From Halomonas halocynthiae DSM 14573 (GTDB lineage Bacteria > Pseudomonadota > Gammaproteobacteria > Pseudomonadales > Halomonadaceae), in assembly GCF_000425725.1 (NCBI RefSeq), contig NZ_AUDZ01000016.1:120169-184168 (forward strand): DNA of 64,000 nt, given 5' to 3'. Numbering within the stretch: the stretch's first letter is position 1; each line of letters opens with the position of its first letter. Shown here in pieces: positions 9,770 to 20,012 of this stretch. The notes beneath the pieces are model-generated. The model saw nothing but the letters and a program-made list of their open reading frames with translations, was not told where the DNA came from and made no database searches. Position numbers and translations under genes: made by a program.

Positions 9770-10504
9770 GTGTCGAATAAACTTGTAACGTCATGTGTGT
9801 TTGCGTTGTTTTCGATGGTGTCTGCTATCCCTGTGGCCGCGCAAGACGAATGGGTTGGGCAAGTTACACCTTATGTCTGGGCAATTGGTGTTAGCGGAGA
9901 CCTTACCCCCTTCAAGAATGGGCCGAGCCTCTCTTTCAGCAGGAGTTTTTCTGAAAGCAGAAAAGATGTTGATGGGGCTTTTTTCCTGTCAGGTTTTGCG
10001 CGGAAGAATCGCTTGGTAATGCTGGCAGATATCAGCTACTCATCCAGTTCTCGAGATGGGAATATCCGGCCTGGTATTTCAGCCGAGGGTGAGCTGAAAC
10101 AGCGCTCAATGACACTGGCCGCTGGGTGGCGCGTTCTACAAGAAGAGACTTGGGCTCTGGATGCGCTGGCTGGAGCAAGGCACTGGAATATCCGCTCCAG
10201 CATTAAGGTTGCAGGAGCATTTGGGGCAGGTATCGAAAAGAATTTTACTGACCCCATTGTGGCACTGCGCGGCAATATCCAGCTGGCGCCGCGCTGGTCA
10301 ACAATTGCTTATCTTGATGTTGGCGGTTTTGGCGTGGGGTCGGAGCACACTGTTCAAGGCGTGCTGACAGCTAACTACCACATGAGCGATAGCTTGTTTG
10401 TGTCTGGGGGCTATCGTTTTCTGGATTTTGATTATCGCAGTGGTGGCACCGAGTTAAACTGGAATATGCACGGACCAATGCTTGGGCTGACATGGCGTTT
10501 CTAA
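9770..10504 (+). CDS. Outer-membrane beta-barrel protein, function unknown
   Basis: About 244 aa. The GTG at 9770 is preferred because GAGG lies six bases upstream and it yields a clean signal peptide ending VAAQDEW; an ATG at 9758 would add four residues. The mature part is alternating amphipathic strands (for example TPYVWAIGVSGDL, LFVSGGYRFLDFDYR) and ends in Trp-Arg-Phe, the C-terminal aromatic signature recognised by the Bam complex. No family was recognised. It stands alone between the sulfate promoter and a strong terminator. Confidence 0.75.
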   Translation: MSNKLVTSCVFALFSMVSAIPVAAQDEWVGQVTPYVWAIGVSGDLTPFKNGPSLSFSRSFSESRKDVDGAFFLSGFARKNRLVMLADISYSSSSRDGNIRPGISAEGELKQRSMTLAAGWRVLQEETWALDALAGARHWNIRSSIKVAGAFGAGIEKNFTDPIVALRGNIQLAPRWSTIAYLDVGGFGVGSEHTVQGVLTANYHMSDSLFVSGGYRFLDFDYRSGGTELNWNMHGPMLGLTWRF

Positions 10505-10519
10505 GGTAGTTTCAAGAGT

Positions 10520-10570
10520 GCAGCGCTATTGAAAGGCCGTTGAACGGTCAGTCAATAGCGCTGCTTTTCT
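10520..10570 (+). terminator. Rho-independent terminator after the barrel-protein gene
   Basis: Thirteen-base perfect arms GCAGCGCTATTGA (10520-10532) and TCAATAGCGCTGC (10552-10564) are followed by TTTTCT. The loop can fold further (GGCCGTT/AACGGTC). It lies between convergent genes. Confidence 0.85.
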
Positions 10571-10591
10571 AGCTAATGCCGATAGACCAGG

Positions 10592-12358
10592 TTACAGGCC
10601 GATCGCCGAAGATGTAGAACGCCGCGGGTCTGCGCCGCCGTAAAAGACGTCGTTATCAATGACGATGGATTGAGCAGCACCCATGGCAGGTTCCAAACTG
10701 ATGACATGGCCTCGCTGTTCCAGCAGTTTTAAGGTGTCTGGGCTGAAGCCTGATTCAACGCGGATTTCGTCAGGTAGCCACTGATGGTGCATACGTGGTG
10801 CGCTAACTGCTGATTGAATGTTCATGTCGTGGTCGATGACGTTCATCAACACCTGTAGGGTGGTGGTGATAATACGCGAGCCCCCCGGACTGCCGGTGAC
10901 GAGAAAATTACTGCCATCTTTTTTGACAATGGTGGGCGTCATTGATGACAGCATGCGCTTGCCAGGCTCCACCTTATTGGCTTCGCCACCAATCAGGCCG
11001 TAAGCATTGGGCACGCCGGGTTTGGCTGAGAAGTCGTCCATTTCATTGTTGAGCAGGAAGCCTGCACCCTCTACCACGATGCCAGAACCATAGCTGAAAT
11101 TGATGGTGTAGGTATTGGACACCGCTAAGCCATTGTTATCGGCAATTGAGAAGTGAGTGGTTTCGTTGGACTCATAGGCCGTAGGGTTGCCTGCTTTGAT
11201 GGTGTCGCTAGGCGTGGCCTGATCCATGGTGATCTGATCGCGTAGTTCGTCAGCATATTGTTTAGACGTAATGCCTGCGAGGGGTACATCAACGAAGTCG
11301 GTGTCACCAAGAAATTCAGAACGGTCTGCATAGGCGCGCTTCATGGCCTCAGCCATTACATGCATGGTGTCGGCGGCACCAAAGCCCATTTCGCCAATTG
11401 GGTACTCTTCAAGGATATTGAGCATTTGAACGATGTGGGCACCACCCGAAGAGGGCGGGCTCATGGCATAGACATCATAGCCGCGGTAGGTGCCGTGGCT
11501 GGGTTCACGAAGCACGGGTTCGTAGCTGGCCAGATCTTCCATGGTCATTAAGCCACCATGCTTATCCATTTCTGCGACGATCAGGCGAGCGGTTTCCCCT
11601 TCATAAAACTCGCTGGCACCGTGCTCGGCAATTCGCTTGAGGGTGGCGGCCAACGCAGGTTGGCGGAAGACGTCGCCCACGGCGTAAGACGAGCCATCTT
11701 GCTTAAAGAAAGTCGCCATGCTGGTATCCCAAGGCTCGAAACGTTCGCGGGCATCATCAAGCCCCTTGACGAAACGTAATGGCACGGCAAAACCGTCTTC
11801 CGCCAAGCGAATGGCTGGTGCTAGTGCGTCAGCCAGGCTCATGGTGCCGTACTCTTCAAGCGCTAGGGCAAGGCCGGCGACTGTGCCAGGCACTCCTGCG
11901 GCGAGGTGCGTATAGCGTGAGCGCTCGGTGACGGCGTTGCCGTCCTCGTCTTGAAACATGGTTTCGGTGGCCGAGTCGGGTGCGGTTTCACGATAGTCGA
12001 TAGCGATGACTTCACCGCTGGACTCATCAGAAATCAACATGAAGCCGCCGCCGCCGATGTTACCTGAGCGCGGCTGGGTTACCGCCAGTGCAAAGCCAGC
12101 AGTGACGGCAGCGTCCACTGCGTTACCCCCCTTGGCCAGCACGTCGCGGGATATTTCCGAGGCCAGAAAGTGGCTGGTGGACACCATGCCATAAGCACTT
12201 TCCTGTGGATGAAAACGCTCACCTTCAAGAATGGCTTGCTGAGCTATCGCTAACGGTGACAGTAGCAGAGTGCCAGCCAGTACGCCCGCTGATAGGCGCT
12301 TGAGTGTTTGCATCGGGCGCTGTGTCGAAGAGAGAGCCGCAACGGAGTATCGAGACAT
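10592..12358 (-). CDS. ggt: Gamma-glutamyltransferase (periplasmic)
   Basis: 588 aa with a Sec signal (to about residue 40, LAIAQQ). It is an Ntn hydrolase made as a precursor that self-cleaves before the catalytic threonine, here T400 in SNETTHFSIAD, giving large and small subunits. Other landmarks are GKGGNAVDAAV-like (75-86), RSGNIGGGGF (97-106) and GSPGGSRI in the small subunit. It hydrolyses glutathione and other gamma-glutamyl compounds in the periplasm; gamma-glutamyl turnover can yield 5-oxoproline, a possible link to the pxp island. AAGGA lies about seven bases upstream of the chosen ATG. Confidence 0.96.
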   Translation of the reverse strand: MSRYSVAALSSTQRPMQTLKRLSAGVLAGTLLLSPLAIAQQAILEGERFHPQESAYGMVSTSHFLASEISRDVLAKGGNAVDAAVTAGFALAVTQPRSGNIGGGGFMLISDESSGEVIAIDYRETAPDSATETMFQDEDGNAVTERSRYTHLAAGVPGTVAGLALALEEYGTMSLADALAPAIRLAEDGFAVPLRFVKGLDDARERFEPWDTSMATFFKQDGSSYAVGDVFRQPALAATLKRIAEHGASEFYEGETARLIVAEMDKHGGLMTMEDLASYEPVLREPSHGTYRGYDVYAMSPPSSGGAHIVQMLNILEEYPIGEMGFGAADTMHVMAEAMKRAYADRSEFLGDTDFVDVPLAGITSKQYADELRDQITMDQATPSDTIKAGNPTAYESNETTHFSIADNNGLAVSNTYTINFSYGSGIVVEGAGFLLNNEMDDFSAKPGVPNAYGLIGGEANKVEPGKRMLSSMTPTIVKKDGSNFLVTGSPGGSRIITTTLQVLMNVIDHDMNIQSAVSAPRMHHQWLPDEIRVESGFSPDTLKLLEQRGHVISLEPAMGAAQSIVIDNDVFYGGADPRRSTSSAIGL

Positions 12359-12511
12359 GAGTCGATCCTTGTTGTTATCCGAAAGTGATAGAAATGCCGC
12401 TCTCAGTATTATCAGAAGATCAGGGTGACTGAAACAAGTTTCACCAGTCAGTGTGTGTGAGCTGTTAAAATAGCTGTTTTTGGCTCAGCGACTAACAGGA
12501 AATGCCCCGCT

Positions 12512-13213
12512 ATGACTGGCTCTTGCCCCGATTACCGCCTTGCGCCCTCGATTCTTTCGGCCAACTTCGCTCGCTTGGGCGAAGAAGTGGATGATGTGCT
12601 TGCTTCTGGTGCGGATATCGTTCATTTCGATGTAATGGACAATCATTATGTGCCTAACCTGACCATTGGCCCCATGGTTTGTGAGGCGCTGCGTCAGCAT
12701 GGCGTTACTGCGCCGATTGATGTGCACTTAATGGTGCGCCCCGTGGACCAATTGATTGGCGACTTCATTGATGCGGGTGCCAGTTACGTGACGTTTCATC
12801 CGGAAGCTTCTGATCATATCGACCGTTCACTGCAGCTGATCCGTGATGGCGGTTGTCAGGCGGGGCTGGTCTTTAATCCGGCGACGCCGCTGTCGTATCT
12901 GGACTATGTGATGGACAAGGTCGACATGATTTTGCTGATGAGCGTCAACCCTGGGTTTGGTGGCCAGTCGTTTATTCCTGCAACGCTGGACAAGTTACGT
13001 GAGGTGCGTCGCCGGATTGATGCCAGTGGGCGTGATATTCGTTTAGAAGTAGATGGCGGCGTAAAAGTTGAAAATATTGCCGAAATTGCTGCTGCCGGGG
13101 CGGATACTTTTGTGGCTGGCTCAGCAGTATTTAACGCACGTAATGAAACGGACCCAAACCGTTATAACAGCGTGATAGACGCGTTTCATAAGCAGTTGGC
13201 TGCGTTGTCTTGA
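12512..13213 (+). CDS. rpe: Ribulose-phosphate 3-epimerase
   Basis: 233-aa TIM-barrel enzyme interconverting D-ribulose-5-P and D-xylulose-5-P. Family motifs are [17 protein letters not shown] (residues 10-26), [18 protein letters not shown] with the metal-binding His/Asp, [10 protein letters not shown] and EVDGGV. Normal length. The next gene starts at a TTG overlapping its TGA stop (TTGA), implying translational coupling. Confidence 0.97.
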   Translation: MTGSCPDYRLAPSILSANFARLGEEVDDVLASGADIVHFDVMDNHYVPNLTIGPMVCEALRQHGVTAPIDVHLMVRPVDQLIGDFIDAGASYVTFHPEASDHIDRSLQLIRDGGCQAGLVFNPATPLSYLDYVMDKVDMILLMSVNPGFGGQSFIPATLDKLREVRRRIDASGRDIRLEVDGGVKVENIAEIAAAGADTFVAGSAVFNARNETDPNRYNSVIDAFHKQLAALS

Positions 13214-13488
13214 GCCAGCAGCCCGACGTTATCTGGCATCTTTATGTAATCGAGATGGCGTCGGGGGCGCTGTACACCGGCATTACTACCGATGTGCAGC
13301 GGCGTTTGGCGGAGCACTCGGCTGGCCGAGGAGCGAAAGCGCTGCGCGGCAAAGGGCCGCTTGCTTTGGTACATCATGAAAAAGTGGGAACGCGCAGCGA
13401 GGCGCTTAAGCTTGAAGCCGCCGTCAAAGCGCTGACGGCGGCTAATAAGCGATCCTGGTTGACTCGCCGTGGTGGCGGTTCTGTTTGA
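13210..13488 (+). CDS. GIY-YIG nuclease-superfamily protein (UPF0213/YhbQ type)
   Basis: 92-aa single-domain protein. The motif [17 protein letters not shown] provides the LYV and YTG elements of the GIY-YIG core, followed by DVQRRLAEH and a C-terminal LEAAVKAL helix, as in YhbQ-like proteins. Such proteins are DNA-structure-dependent nucleases or nuclease relatives of unclear cellular role. The start is TTG overlapping the rpe stop; the next ATG would cut into the GIY motif. It is convergent with ndh, with only seven bases between them. Confidence 0.88.
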   Translation: MSQQPDVIWHLYVIEMASGALYTGITTDVQRRLAEHSAGRGAKALRGKGPLALVHHEKVGTRSEALKLEAAVKALTAANKRSWLTRRGGGSV

Positions 13489-13495
13489 TCAGGTA

Positions 13496-14791
13496 TTAGT
13501 GCAGCTTGAGCCGCGGCTTGAGGTAGCGGTTTAAGCGGTCGACTAAAACGATCAGCCCTGTTCTGGTGGTGCCGAAAATAGCACGTTGGTGCATACGATA
13601 CAGAGAGGCATAAAAGAACCGCGCGAGATGGCCCTCAACGAACAGGCTGCGTGCTGACTTTCCGCCCATTAGGTTGCCGATTGCTTCAAAGTGAGCCAAA
13701 GAAATTAGCGAGCCGTGATCATGAAAAGTGAATGATTTTAGCGGCTTGCCTGCCAGTTTTGCGCGTAAGTTGGTGTATAACAGACTAGCTTGCTGATGCG
13801 CGGCCTGAGCCCGGGGAGGGACGGTACGGTCTTCGCCCTGTGGGCAGCTTGCACAGTCACCAAGAACAAAGATGTTTTCATCATCAATGCTTTGCAATGT
13901 ATCGTGAACTTTTATGCGGTTGTTGCGCTCAGTGCTCAGCCCTAGTTTTGACAAAAAATCAGGTGCTTTGATGCCCGCCGACCAGACCGCCAGGTCGACC
14001 TTCAGCTCATCACCTTCTGCCGTTATGATGCTGTTTTCTGTGACTTCGGTGACACGGGTGTTGAGGTGGATGGTGACACCGAGTTTTTCAAGTTCTTTAC
14101 GCACGGCATTACCGATTCGTTCAGGCAGCATACCCAGCAACGTGGGTGATGCTTCGATCAGATGAACATTGAGGTGGTCGCTATCCAGCTGGGTAAACCC
14201 GTAGGTATGTAGCATGCCTGTAGCTTCATATAACTCTGCGGCCAGTTCAATGCCTGTGGCGCCCGCGCCGATGATACCGACCGTCATCTGAGAGCCAGAG
14301 TCCTGTTCAGCTGAGCGGTAGCGCAGAAAAGTATTTAACATGTCTTTACGAAAGCCTTCGGCTTGCTGAAGGCTATCGAGAAAATGACAGAACTGCGTGA
14401 CACCGGGGGTGCCAAAGTCGTTGCTAACACTGCCAATGGCCAGTACCAAGTGGTCATAGTGAAGCGTGCGAGAGGGCAGAATTTCCTCTCCCTCGTCCAT
14501 CACTGGGGCCAAGGTGAGGCGTTGTGCTTCGCGGTCCAGGTTTGTCAGTGTGCCACGCTGGAAGTGGTAGCCATTGTTGAGTGCATGTCCTTGGTACGAG
14601 ACCTCGTTAACTCCTGAGTCCAATACGCCGGTTGCTACTTCATGCAGCAAGGGTTTCCAAATATGGGTTGCGTTGCGATCCACCAACACAATATTGGCTC
14701 GTTGGCGTCGCCCGAGCCGTCGCCCGAGCTTGGTTACTAGTTCAAGGCCGCCAGCGCCGCCACCGACAACAACGATAGTTGGTTTGTTCAT
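13496..14791 (-). CDS. ndh: Type II NADH dehydrogenase
   Basis: 431-aa two-dinucleotide-domain flavoprotein. The ATG giving MNKPTIVVVGGGAGGLELVT is chosen because GAGGAG lies six bases upstream. The FAD Rossmann motif GGGAGG is at the N-terminus, the NADH motif VGIIGAGATGIELAAEL at about 175, and FVLGDCAS in the FAD-binding C-terminal part. It oxidises NADH and reduces ubiquinone at the inner membrane without pumping protons. It stands alone with its own promoter. Confidence 0.95.
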   Translation of the reverse strand: MNKPTIVVVGGGAGGLELVTKLGRRLGRRQRANIVLVDRNATHIWKPLLHEVATGVLDSGVNEVSYQGHALNNGYHFQRGTLTNLDREAQRLTLAPVMDEGEEILPSRTLHYDHLVLAIGSVSNDFGTPGVTQFCHFLDSLQQAEGFRKDMLNTFLRYRSAEQDSGSQMTVGIIGAGATGIELAAELYEATGMLHTYGFTQLDSDHLNVHLIEASPTLLGMLPERIGNAVRKELEKLGVTIHLNTRVTEVTENSIITAEGDELKVDLAVWSAGIKAPDFLSKLGLSTERNNRIKVHDTLQSIDDENIFVLGDCASCPQGEDRTVPPRAQAAHQQASLLYTNLRAKLAGKPLKSFTFHDHGSLISLAHFEAIGNLMGGKSARSLFVEGHLARFFYASLYRMHQRAIFGTTRTGLIVLVDRLNRYLKPRLKLH

Positions 14792-14909
14792 GCGCAACTC
14801 CTCATTGGAAGCTCATTAATTGAAACGTGATGGGTATCGTTGAAAACTGGTTTCTAGCCTATCATCGGGCAGGCGTGATATGCCCACTCTTTGCCATGGA
14901 ATACGACGG

Positions 14910-15575
14910 ATGCACCCACTGCTTAAGAATGCCCAGCTGATTGCCTTTGATCTCGATGGCACCTTGATTGATTCTGTGCCTGATATGGCAACTGCGGTTG
15001 ACGCTGCGATGACTCAGCTGGGTTTGCCAGCGCCAGGTGTGGTGAAAGTGCGTCACTGGGTGGGCAATGGGGCTCAAGTACTGATGCAACGCGCTTTGGC
15101 TGATGCGGTGGGCGAAGCGGCTAGCGAGGCGTGGCTAGATCAGGCGTATGCGGCTTTTCTCGTGCACTATGCGCGTGCTTCTTGCCAACAGACCTGCCTT
15201 TATCCTGGCGTGAAAGGCGCGCTAGATGGCTTGCGCGATGCGGGGCTGACTCTCGTGCTGATTACCAATAAACCAACAGCCTTTATTGCTCCGTTGTTAG
15301 CCCACGTAAACCTCCAGCAGCACTTTTCTTTATGTTTAGGCGGCGACAGCCTGGCCCAGCGCAAGCCAGACCCCATGCCGCTGCTCTACGCGGCAGAGTT
15401 TTTTTCAATAGCGCCATCGCGCTGCGTCATGATTGGTGACTCACGTCATGACATCGTAGCGGGCAAAGCGGCTGGCTTTCGTACGCTTGCGGTGCCTTAC
15501 GGGTATAATCATGGTGAGTCGGTGGAGTTGAGCCATCCGGATGGTGTGCTTGAATCGCTGGCGCAACTCGTTTAG
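14910..15575 (+). CDS. gph: Phosphoglycolate phosphatase (HAD family)
   Basis: 221 aa from the ATG giving MHPLLKNAQLIAFDLDGTL; an upstream ATG at 14880 would add ten residues and cannot be excluded. HAD motif I is FDLDGTLIDS, motif II VLITNK, and motif III/IV is KPDPMPL with MIGDSRHDI. It dephosphorylates 2-phosphoglycolate formed during DNA repair. In pseudomonads gph commonly precedes trpE, and here it ends about 90 bases before the trp leader peptide. Confidence 0.9.
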   Translation: MHPLLKNAQLIAFDLDGTLIDSVPDMATAVDAAMTQLGLPAPGVVKVRHWVGNGAQVLMQRALADAVGEAASEAWLDQAYAAFLVHYARASCQQTCLYPGVKGALDGLRDAGLTLVLITNKPTAFIAPLLAHVNLQQHFSLCLGGDSLAQRKPDPMPLLYAAEFFSIAPSRCVMIGDSRHDIVAGKAAGFRTLAVPYGYNHGESVELSHPDGVLESLAQLV

Positions 15576-15665
15576 CGTTTCTTACGGCAGGTTATTGGGT
15601 AACGTTTTACCATAGCTTGCTGCTATAAACGTCTGTAATAGATTTTATTCGGTGAAGGATATCTC

Positions 15666-15743
15666 ATGATGCAAGCAATGCTGCTTTGCCCCACACCAAC
15701 TCATTCCACGTTGAGTTTCTATCGTGCTGGCTGGCGATGGTGA
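15666..15743 (+). CDS. trpL: trp leader peptide
   Basis: A 25-codon ORF beginning ATG ATG and ending Ala-Gly-Trp-Arg-Trp-stop, with Trp codons at 15732-15734 and 15738-15740. AAGGA lies about seven bases upstream of the first ATG. It is followed directly by a hairpin with a U-run and then trpE. Two Trp codons in the last three of a short ORF at this location are diagnostic of transcription attenuation. The same logic has been described for trpE of pseudomonads. Too short for routine gene calling. Confidence 0.88.
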   Translation: MMQAMLLCPTPTHSTLSFYRAGWRW

Positions 15744-15792
15744 TGCTCGTCTCCGGCTTGTCGCCGGTATGTGGCATTTCCATCAATTTTTT
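15736..15792 (+). terminator. trp attenuator hairpin
   Basis: Outer stem: GATGG (15736-15740) pairs with CCATC (15780-15784), then a T/T mismatch, then GATGC (15742-15746) with GCATT (15774-15778; one G-U). Inner stem: CCGGC (15753-15757) pairs with GCCGG (15763-15767). After the outer stem come AA and six Ts (15787-15792). The 5' strand includes the last Trp codon and the stop codon of the leader peptide, so a ribosome stalled for lack of Trp-tRNA would block the terminator. GGCGA (15733-15737) could pair with TCGCC (15761-15765) as an alternative. Confidence 0.75.
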
Positions 15793-15812
15793 GGCAAGGC
15801 GATCACTGCATC

Positions 15813-17315
15813 ATGATGACATTTGAGCGTTTTCATCAGCTGGCTGAAGCTGGCTATAACCGTATTCCCGTTACCCGCGACGTTTTGGCTGACCTTGACA
15901 CGCCGCTGTCAACTTACTTAAAGCTGGCCGATGTGCCCTGGACCTTTTTGCTGGAATCTGTGCAGGGCGGTGAAAAATGGGGGCGGTACTCAATTATTGG
16001 TTTGCCATGCCGCGAGCGCATTGAAGTGCATGGTTTCGAAGTCCGTCACTATATTGATAATGACGTGGTGGGAACGGCCAGCGTTGATGACCCATTAGAT
16101 TGGATCGAAGATTTCCAGACGCGTTTCAAGGTGCCTCGGCTGGATGATCAACCACGTTTTGATGGCGGTTTGGTCGGCTATTTTGGTTACGACATCATTC
16201 GCTATATTGAGCCGCGTCTCCGCAATAGCAACGCGCAGAATAAACCCGACCCGATTGGCGTGCCGGACATTCTGCTGATGGTCTGTGATGAGCTGGTGGT
16301 GTTTGACAATCTTTCTGGTCGTCTGACTCTCTGGACGCATGCCGACCCAAGTGATGAAGGTGCGTATGAGCTGTCAGTGCAGCGTCTTGAAAGGTTGGAG
16401 GCTAGACTCCGCAGCGCCACGATAGATGCCAGCAGCCCTGGTGGCGGCGGTGTCAGTGTGGAGGAAGGGGACTTTACGTCTGGCTTTACCGAAGACGGTT
16501 TTAAGTCAGCCGTTGAAACCATCAAAGAATATGTGTTGGCTGGTGATGTCATGCAATGCGTGCCGTCTCAACGGATGTCGATTCCTTACCAGGCACCACC
16601 GCTAGATTTATACCGCGCGTTACGCAGCCTTAATCCGTCGCCTTACATGTTTTTTCTTAACCTTGGCGACCATCAGGTCGTTGGCTCTTCACCAGAGATT
16701 TTGACGCGACTTGAGGATGGCGAAGTTACCTTGAGGCCGATCGCCGGTACTCGAGTTCGCGGTGCTACCGAACAGGAAGACTTGGCGTTGGAGGCTGAGC
16801 TTCTGGCAGATCCCAAAGAAATTGCTGAGCATCTCATGCTGATAGACCTGGGGCGCAACGACGTGGGGCGCATCTGCGAAACGGGGTCGGTACAAGTTAC
16901 TGATCAGATGGCGGTGGAGCGTTACTCCCACGTTATGCATATCGTGTCTAACGTAACCGGGAAGCTTAAACCCGGCCTTTCTGCCATGGATGCGCTGCGT
17001 GCGACGTTTCCTGCAGGGACCCTTTCTGGGGCGCCCAAGGTGCGCGCATTGGAAATTATTGATGAGCTGGAGCCCGTCAAGCGTGGCGTTTACTCGGGTG
17101 CTGTTGGCTATCTTTCCTGGCACGGCAATATGGATACCGCTATCGCCATCCGTACGGCAGTTATCAAGGATGGCCAGCTACATGTTCAGGCTGGTGCGGG
17201 CGTTGTGGCCGACTCGGTGCCGGAGCTTGAATGGCAGGAAACATTGAATAAAGGGCGCGCGGTGTTTCGCGCCGTTGCCATGGCTGAGCGTGGTCTGGAC
17301 AATCTCAAGCAATAG
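15813..17315 (+). CDS. trpE: Anthranilate synthase component I
   Basis: 500 aa from the first ATG of [20 protein letters not shown]. An open frame extends upstream but overlaps the attenuator. Chorismate-binding motifs include [38 protein letters not shown] and the terminal [12 protein letters not shown]. The N-terminal [15 protein letters not shown] carries the LLES element that binds feedback-inhibiting tryptophan. With TrpG it converts chorismate and glutamine to anthranilate. It is controlled by the leader and hairpin just upstream, and trpGDC follows on the same strand. Confidence 0.97.
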   Translation: MMTFERFHQLAEAGYNRIPVTRDVLADLDTPLSTYLKLADVPWTFLLESVQGGEKWGRYSIIGLPCRERIEVHGFEVRHYIDNDVVGTASVDDPLDWIEDFQTRFKVPRLDDQPRFDGGLVGYFGYDIIRYIEPRLRNSNAQNKPDPIGVPDILLMVCDELVVFDNLSGRLTLWTHADPSDEGAYELSVQRLERLEARLRSATIDASSPGGGGVSVEEGDFTSGFTEDGFKSAVETIKEYVLAGDVMQCVPSQRMSIPYQAPPLDLYRALRSLNPSPYMFFLNLGDHQVVGSSPEILTRLEDGEVTLRPIAGTRVRGATEQEDLALEAELLADPKEIAEHLMLIDLGRNDVGRICETGSVQVTDQMAVERYSHVMHIVSNVTGKLKPGLSAMDALRATFPAGTLSGAPKVRALEIIDELEPVKRGVYSGAVGYLSWHGNMDTAIAIRTAVIKDGQLHVQAGAGVVADSVPELEWQETLNKGRAVFRAVAMAERGLDNLKQ

Positions 17316-17364
17316 CTTGTTCAACCTGTATAGAGACGCAGGAAATATGACTCGGGAGGTTGAA

Positions 17365-17952
17365 TTGAGCAAAGTATTGATGATCGACAATTATGATAGC
17401 TTCACCTACAACGTGGTGCAGTACCTGGGTGAGCTGGGCGCAGAGGTAGTGACGCGCCGCAATGACGCTATCAGTCTCGCAGAGATTAAAGCGCTGGCAC
17501 CGAGCCACTTGGTTATCTCGCCGGGGCCTTGTACGCCCAATGAGGCGGGAATTTCTCTGGATGCTATTCGGCATTGTGCTGGGCAGTTGCCAATTCTTGG
17601 GGTTTGCCTTGGGCACCAAGCCATTGGTCAAGTATATGGCGGTCAAGTGGTGCGAGCGCCTCAGGTGATGCACGGCAAAACGTCGGCCATTCGGCATCAG
17701 GGCCAGGGTGTGTTTAAGGGTCTTGATGACCCGTTGTCAGTGACGCGTTATCACTCGCTGGTGGTGGCGCAGGACAGTTTGCCCGAGTGTTTGGAGGTGA
17801 CCGCTTGGACCGACGATGATGACGTGACACCTGGACTTATCATGGGGTTGCGCCACCGGACATTGGATATTGAGGGCGTACAGTTTCACCCTGAGTCCAT
17901 ACTCTCGCACCAAGGCCACGAATTGCTGGCTAATTTCTTGAAACGACACTGA
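17365..17952 (+). CDS. trpG: Anthranilate synthase component II (glutamine amidotransferase)
   Basis: 195-aa class-I amidotransferase. The TTG at 17365 is chosen because GGGAGG sits five bases upstream; an ATG at 17347 would add six residues but has poorly spaced AGGA. Catalytic Cys is in [10 protein letters not shown]; the His-Glu pair is in [26 protein letters not shown] opens the domain. It hydrolyses glutamine to supply ammonia to TrpE, and in many bacteria also to PabB (encoded at 53.5 kb with no PabA partner in the window). Confidence 0.95.
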   Translation: MSKVLMIDNYDSFTYNVVQYLGELGAEVVTRRNDAISLAEIKALAPSHLVISPGPCTPNEAGISLDAIRHCAGQLPILGVCLGHQAIGQVYGGQVVRAPQVMHGKTSAIRHQGQGVFKGLDDPLSVTRYHSLVVAQDSLPECLEVTAWTDDDDVTPGLIMGLRHRTLDIEGVQFHPESILSHQGHELLANFLKRH

Positions 17953-17974
17953 GCCGCCAAAGGACAAAACAGTC

Positions 17975-18994
17975 ATGCAGATGCGAGACGTGATCGGCGC
18001 GGTGATGCGCCATGAAAACCTGAGCTTTGAGACCACCTATCAGGTCATGCGTACGATCATGGTTGGTGAGGCCAGTGATGCTCAAATGGCTGCCTTTTTA
18101 ATGGGTATGGCCATGAAGGGTGAAACGGCAGAGGAAATTAGTGCGGCGGCTAGCGTCATGCGCGAGCTAATGAAAGACGTGCCGTTGAGCTGTGACAACG
18201 TTGTGGATATTGTTGGTACGGGAGGTGATGGGGCCAACCTGTTCAATGTCTCTACCGCGGCCAGCTTTGTGGCCGCCGCTGGTGGCGCTCATGTTGCTAA
18301 GCATGGTGGGCGCGGCGTTTCGTCGGCGTCTGGCAGTGCGGATCTATTTGCTGCTGCTGATATCGTGCTGGACTTACAGACTGAGCAGGTTAGGCGCTGC
18401 ATCGAAGAAGTGGGCGTAGGCTTCATGTTTGCGCCTAATCACCACCCGGCAATGCGTTACGCCATTGGGCCGCGCCGGGAAATGGGTGTGCGTACCCTGT
18501 TTAATATTCTTGGCCCGCTGACTAACCCTGCCAAGGCCCCCAATCAATTGTTGGGCGTGTACTCTGCTGAACTGGTGCCGCTGATGGCAGAGGTACTGCG
18601 TCGGCTTGGCAGTCGTCATGTCTTGGTGGTTTATGCCGAAGACGGCCTTGATGAAATCTCACTGGCTGCACCCACACAGGTTGCCGAGCTAAAAGACGGT
18701 GACATTCACCAGTACCGCATTGCGCCGGAAGACTTCGGTATTGAGCGTCAGTCTCTGGATGTGCTTAAGGTGGACTCTGCCGCAGGCAGCCTGAAAATGG
18801 TTGAGCAGGCATTGGTGGGAGAGGGGGCGGCAGCTGATATCGTGGCAATGAATGCCGGTGGTGCGCTCTATGTGTCTGGCGTGGCGGATAGCCTCAAGGA
18901 GGGCGTGGCGATGGCTCAGGACGCCCAGGCTTCAAAGCTTCCGCTGGAAAAGCTCAGAGAGCTTTCCCACTTTACCCGTGTGTTTGCCCAGTGA
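17975..18994 (+). CDS. trpD: Anthranilate phosphoribosyltransferase
   Basis: 339 aa. The PRPP-binding motif [19 protein letters not shown] and [15 protein letters not shown] are both present, as are GPLTNPA and [10 protein letters not shown]. It transfers the phosphoribosyl group from PRPP to anthranilate. AAGGA lies ten bases upstream of the ATG. The 22-base gap from trpG and 19-base gap to trpC show one operon. Stand-alone TrpD, not fused to TrpG, as in pseudomonads. Confidence 0.96.
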   Translation: MQMRDVIGAVMRHENLSFETTYQVMRTIMVGEASDAQMAAFLMGMAMKGETAEEISAAASVMRELMKDVPLSCDNVVDIVGTGGDGANLFNVSTAASFVAAAGGAHVAKHGGRGVSSASGSADLFAAADIVLDLQTEQVRRCIEEVGVGFMFAPNHHPAMRYAIGPRREMGVRTLFNILGPLTNPAKAPNQLLGVYSAELVPLMAEVLRRLGSRHVLVVYAEDGLDEISLAAPTQVAELKDGDIHQYRIAPEDFGIERQSLDVLKVDSAAGSLKMVEQALVGEGAAADIVAMNAGGALYVSGVADSLKEGVAMAQDAQASKLPLEKLRELSHFTRVFAQ

Positions 18995-19013
18995 TTCGCC
19001 CGAGGAGGGTAAA

Positions 19014-19820
19014 ATGAGCACTTCAGATCAACTCCCGACTATCCTGACCCGCATCATGGCGCGCAAAGATGCCGAAGTTGCTGAGCGTCGTTTGGCGGTT
19101 AGTGAGGCTGAGCTGTTGCGCTTGGCGGATCAGCAGTCGGCCCCCCGTGGCTTTGTGGCAGCTCTGGTTGAGCGCATTGCTGAGCATGATCCGGCGATTA
19201 TTGCTGAAATAAAGAAGGCGTCGCCGTCTAAGGGTGTCATTCGGGACGATTTTTCCCCCGGCAATATTGCCCGTCAATATGCTGAAAGTGGTGCGGCTTG
19301 TTTGTCAGTGTTAACGGATGCCGACTTCTTTCAGGGCCATGAAGATTTTCTGATTGAAGCGCGTGAGGCCTGTTCCTTGCCGGTGATTCGCAAGGACTTT
19401 ATCAGCCATGGCTATCAGGTGAGTGAAGCTCGGGCTATTGGCGCAGACTGTATTCTGCTGATAGTTGCTGCACTGGATGATGCGCGTTTGCACGACCTGC
19501 ACGCTCAAGCGAATGCTCTTGGAATGGACGTGCTGGTTGAAGTGCACGATGCCTCAGAACTAGACCGTGCGCTGGCGCTGGACATTGATATGGTGGGTAT
19601 CAACAATCGCGACTTGCACACTTTTGATACACGGCTTGAAACAACCCTTGAGCTGCTCAAGCGCATACCGGCAGGCGTTACGGTGATTACCGAATCGGGC
19701 ATTCATACCAGCAACGATGTGCTGCGTATGCGTGAGAATGGTGTTAATGGTTTTCTCGTGGGCGAAGCCTTTATGCGTGAGAACAACCCCGGCGAAGCAT
19801 TACGGCGGATGTTTTTCTGA
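19014..19820 (+). CDS. trpC: Indole-3-glycerol-phosphate synthase
   Basis: 268-aa TIM barrel. GAGGAGGG lies seven bases upstream of the ATG giving [18 protein letters not shown]. Motifs: [15 protein letters not shown] (substrate phosphate and catalytic Lys), [29 protein letters not shown] and [12 protein letters not shown]. It closes the ring of carboxyphenylamino-deoxyribulose-P. It is monofunctional, not fused to TrpF. trpF, trpB and trpA are not in the window, consistent with the split trp genes of this lineage. The 190 bases after it show no clear terminator. Confidence 0.96.
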   Translation: MSTSDQLPTILTRIMARKDAEVAERRLAVSEAELLRLADQQSAPRGFVAALVERIAEHDPAIIAEIKKASPSKGVIRDDFSPGNIARQYAESGAACLSVLTDADFFQGHEDFLIEAREACSLPVIRKDFISHGYQVSEARAIGADCILLIVAALDDARLHDLHAQANALGMDVLVEVHDASELDRALALDIDMVGINNRDLHTFDTRLETTLELLKRIPAGVTVITESGIHTSNDVLRMRENGVNGFLVGEAFMRENNPGEALRRMFF

Positions 19821-20012
19821 ATGTCACTCAATGTCGGCGATAACATCTTGGCTGGCACACGTGTCTGCGGGTAAGTCGTTGTTGCTCGAAATTTTAACCT
19901 CTGGATAACTGGGTGGAAAAAGCCTCCCGTCTGACTGCTCTGCTGAAGAGAGTAATAGGATGCCTCGAGTCTGACCCCCTCATATCTATGGAAAAACACA
20001 GGAGTTAAGGCC

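Noticed and set aside
15766..15812. Upstream extension of trpE to position 15771
   Set aside because: It would start inside the attenuator hairpin, and the conserved N-terminus begins at 15813.
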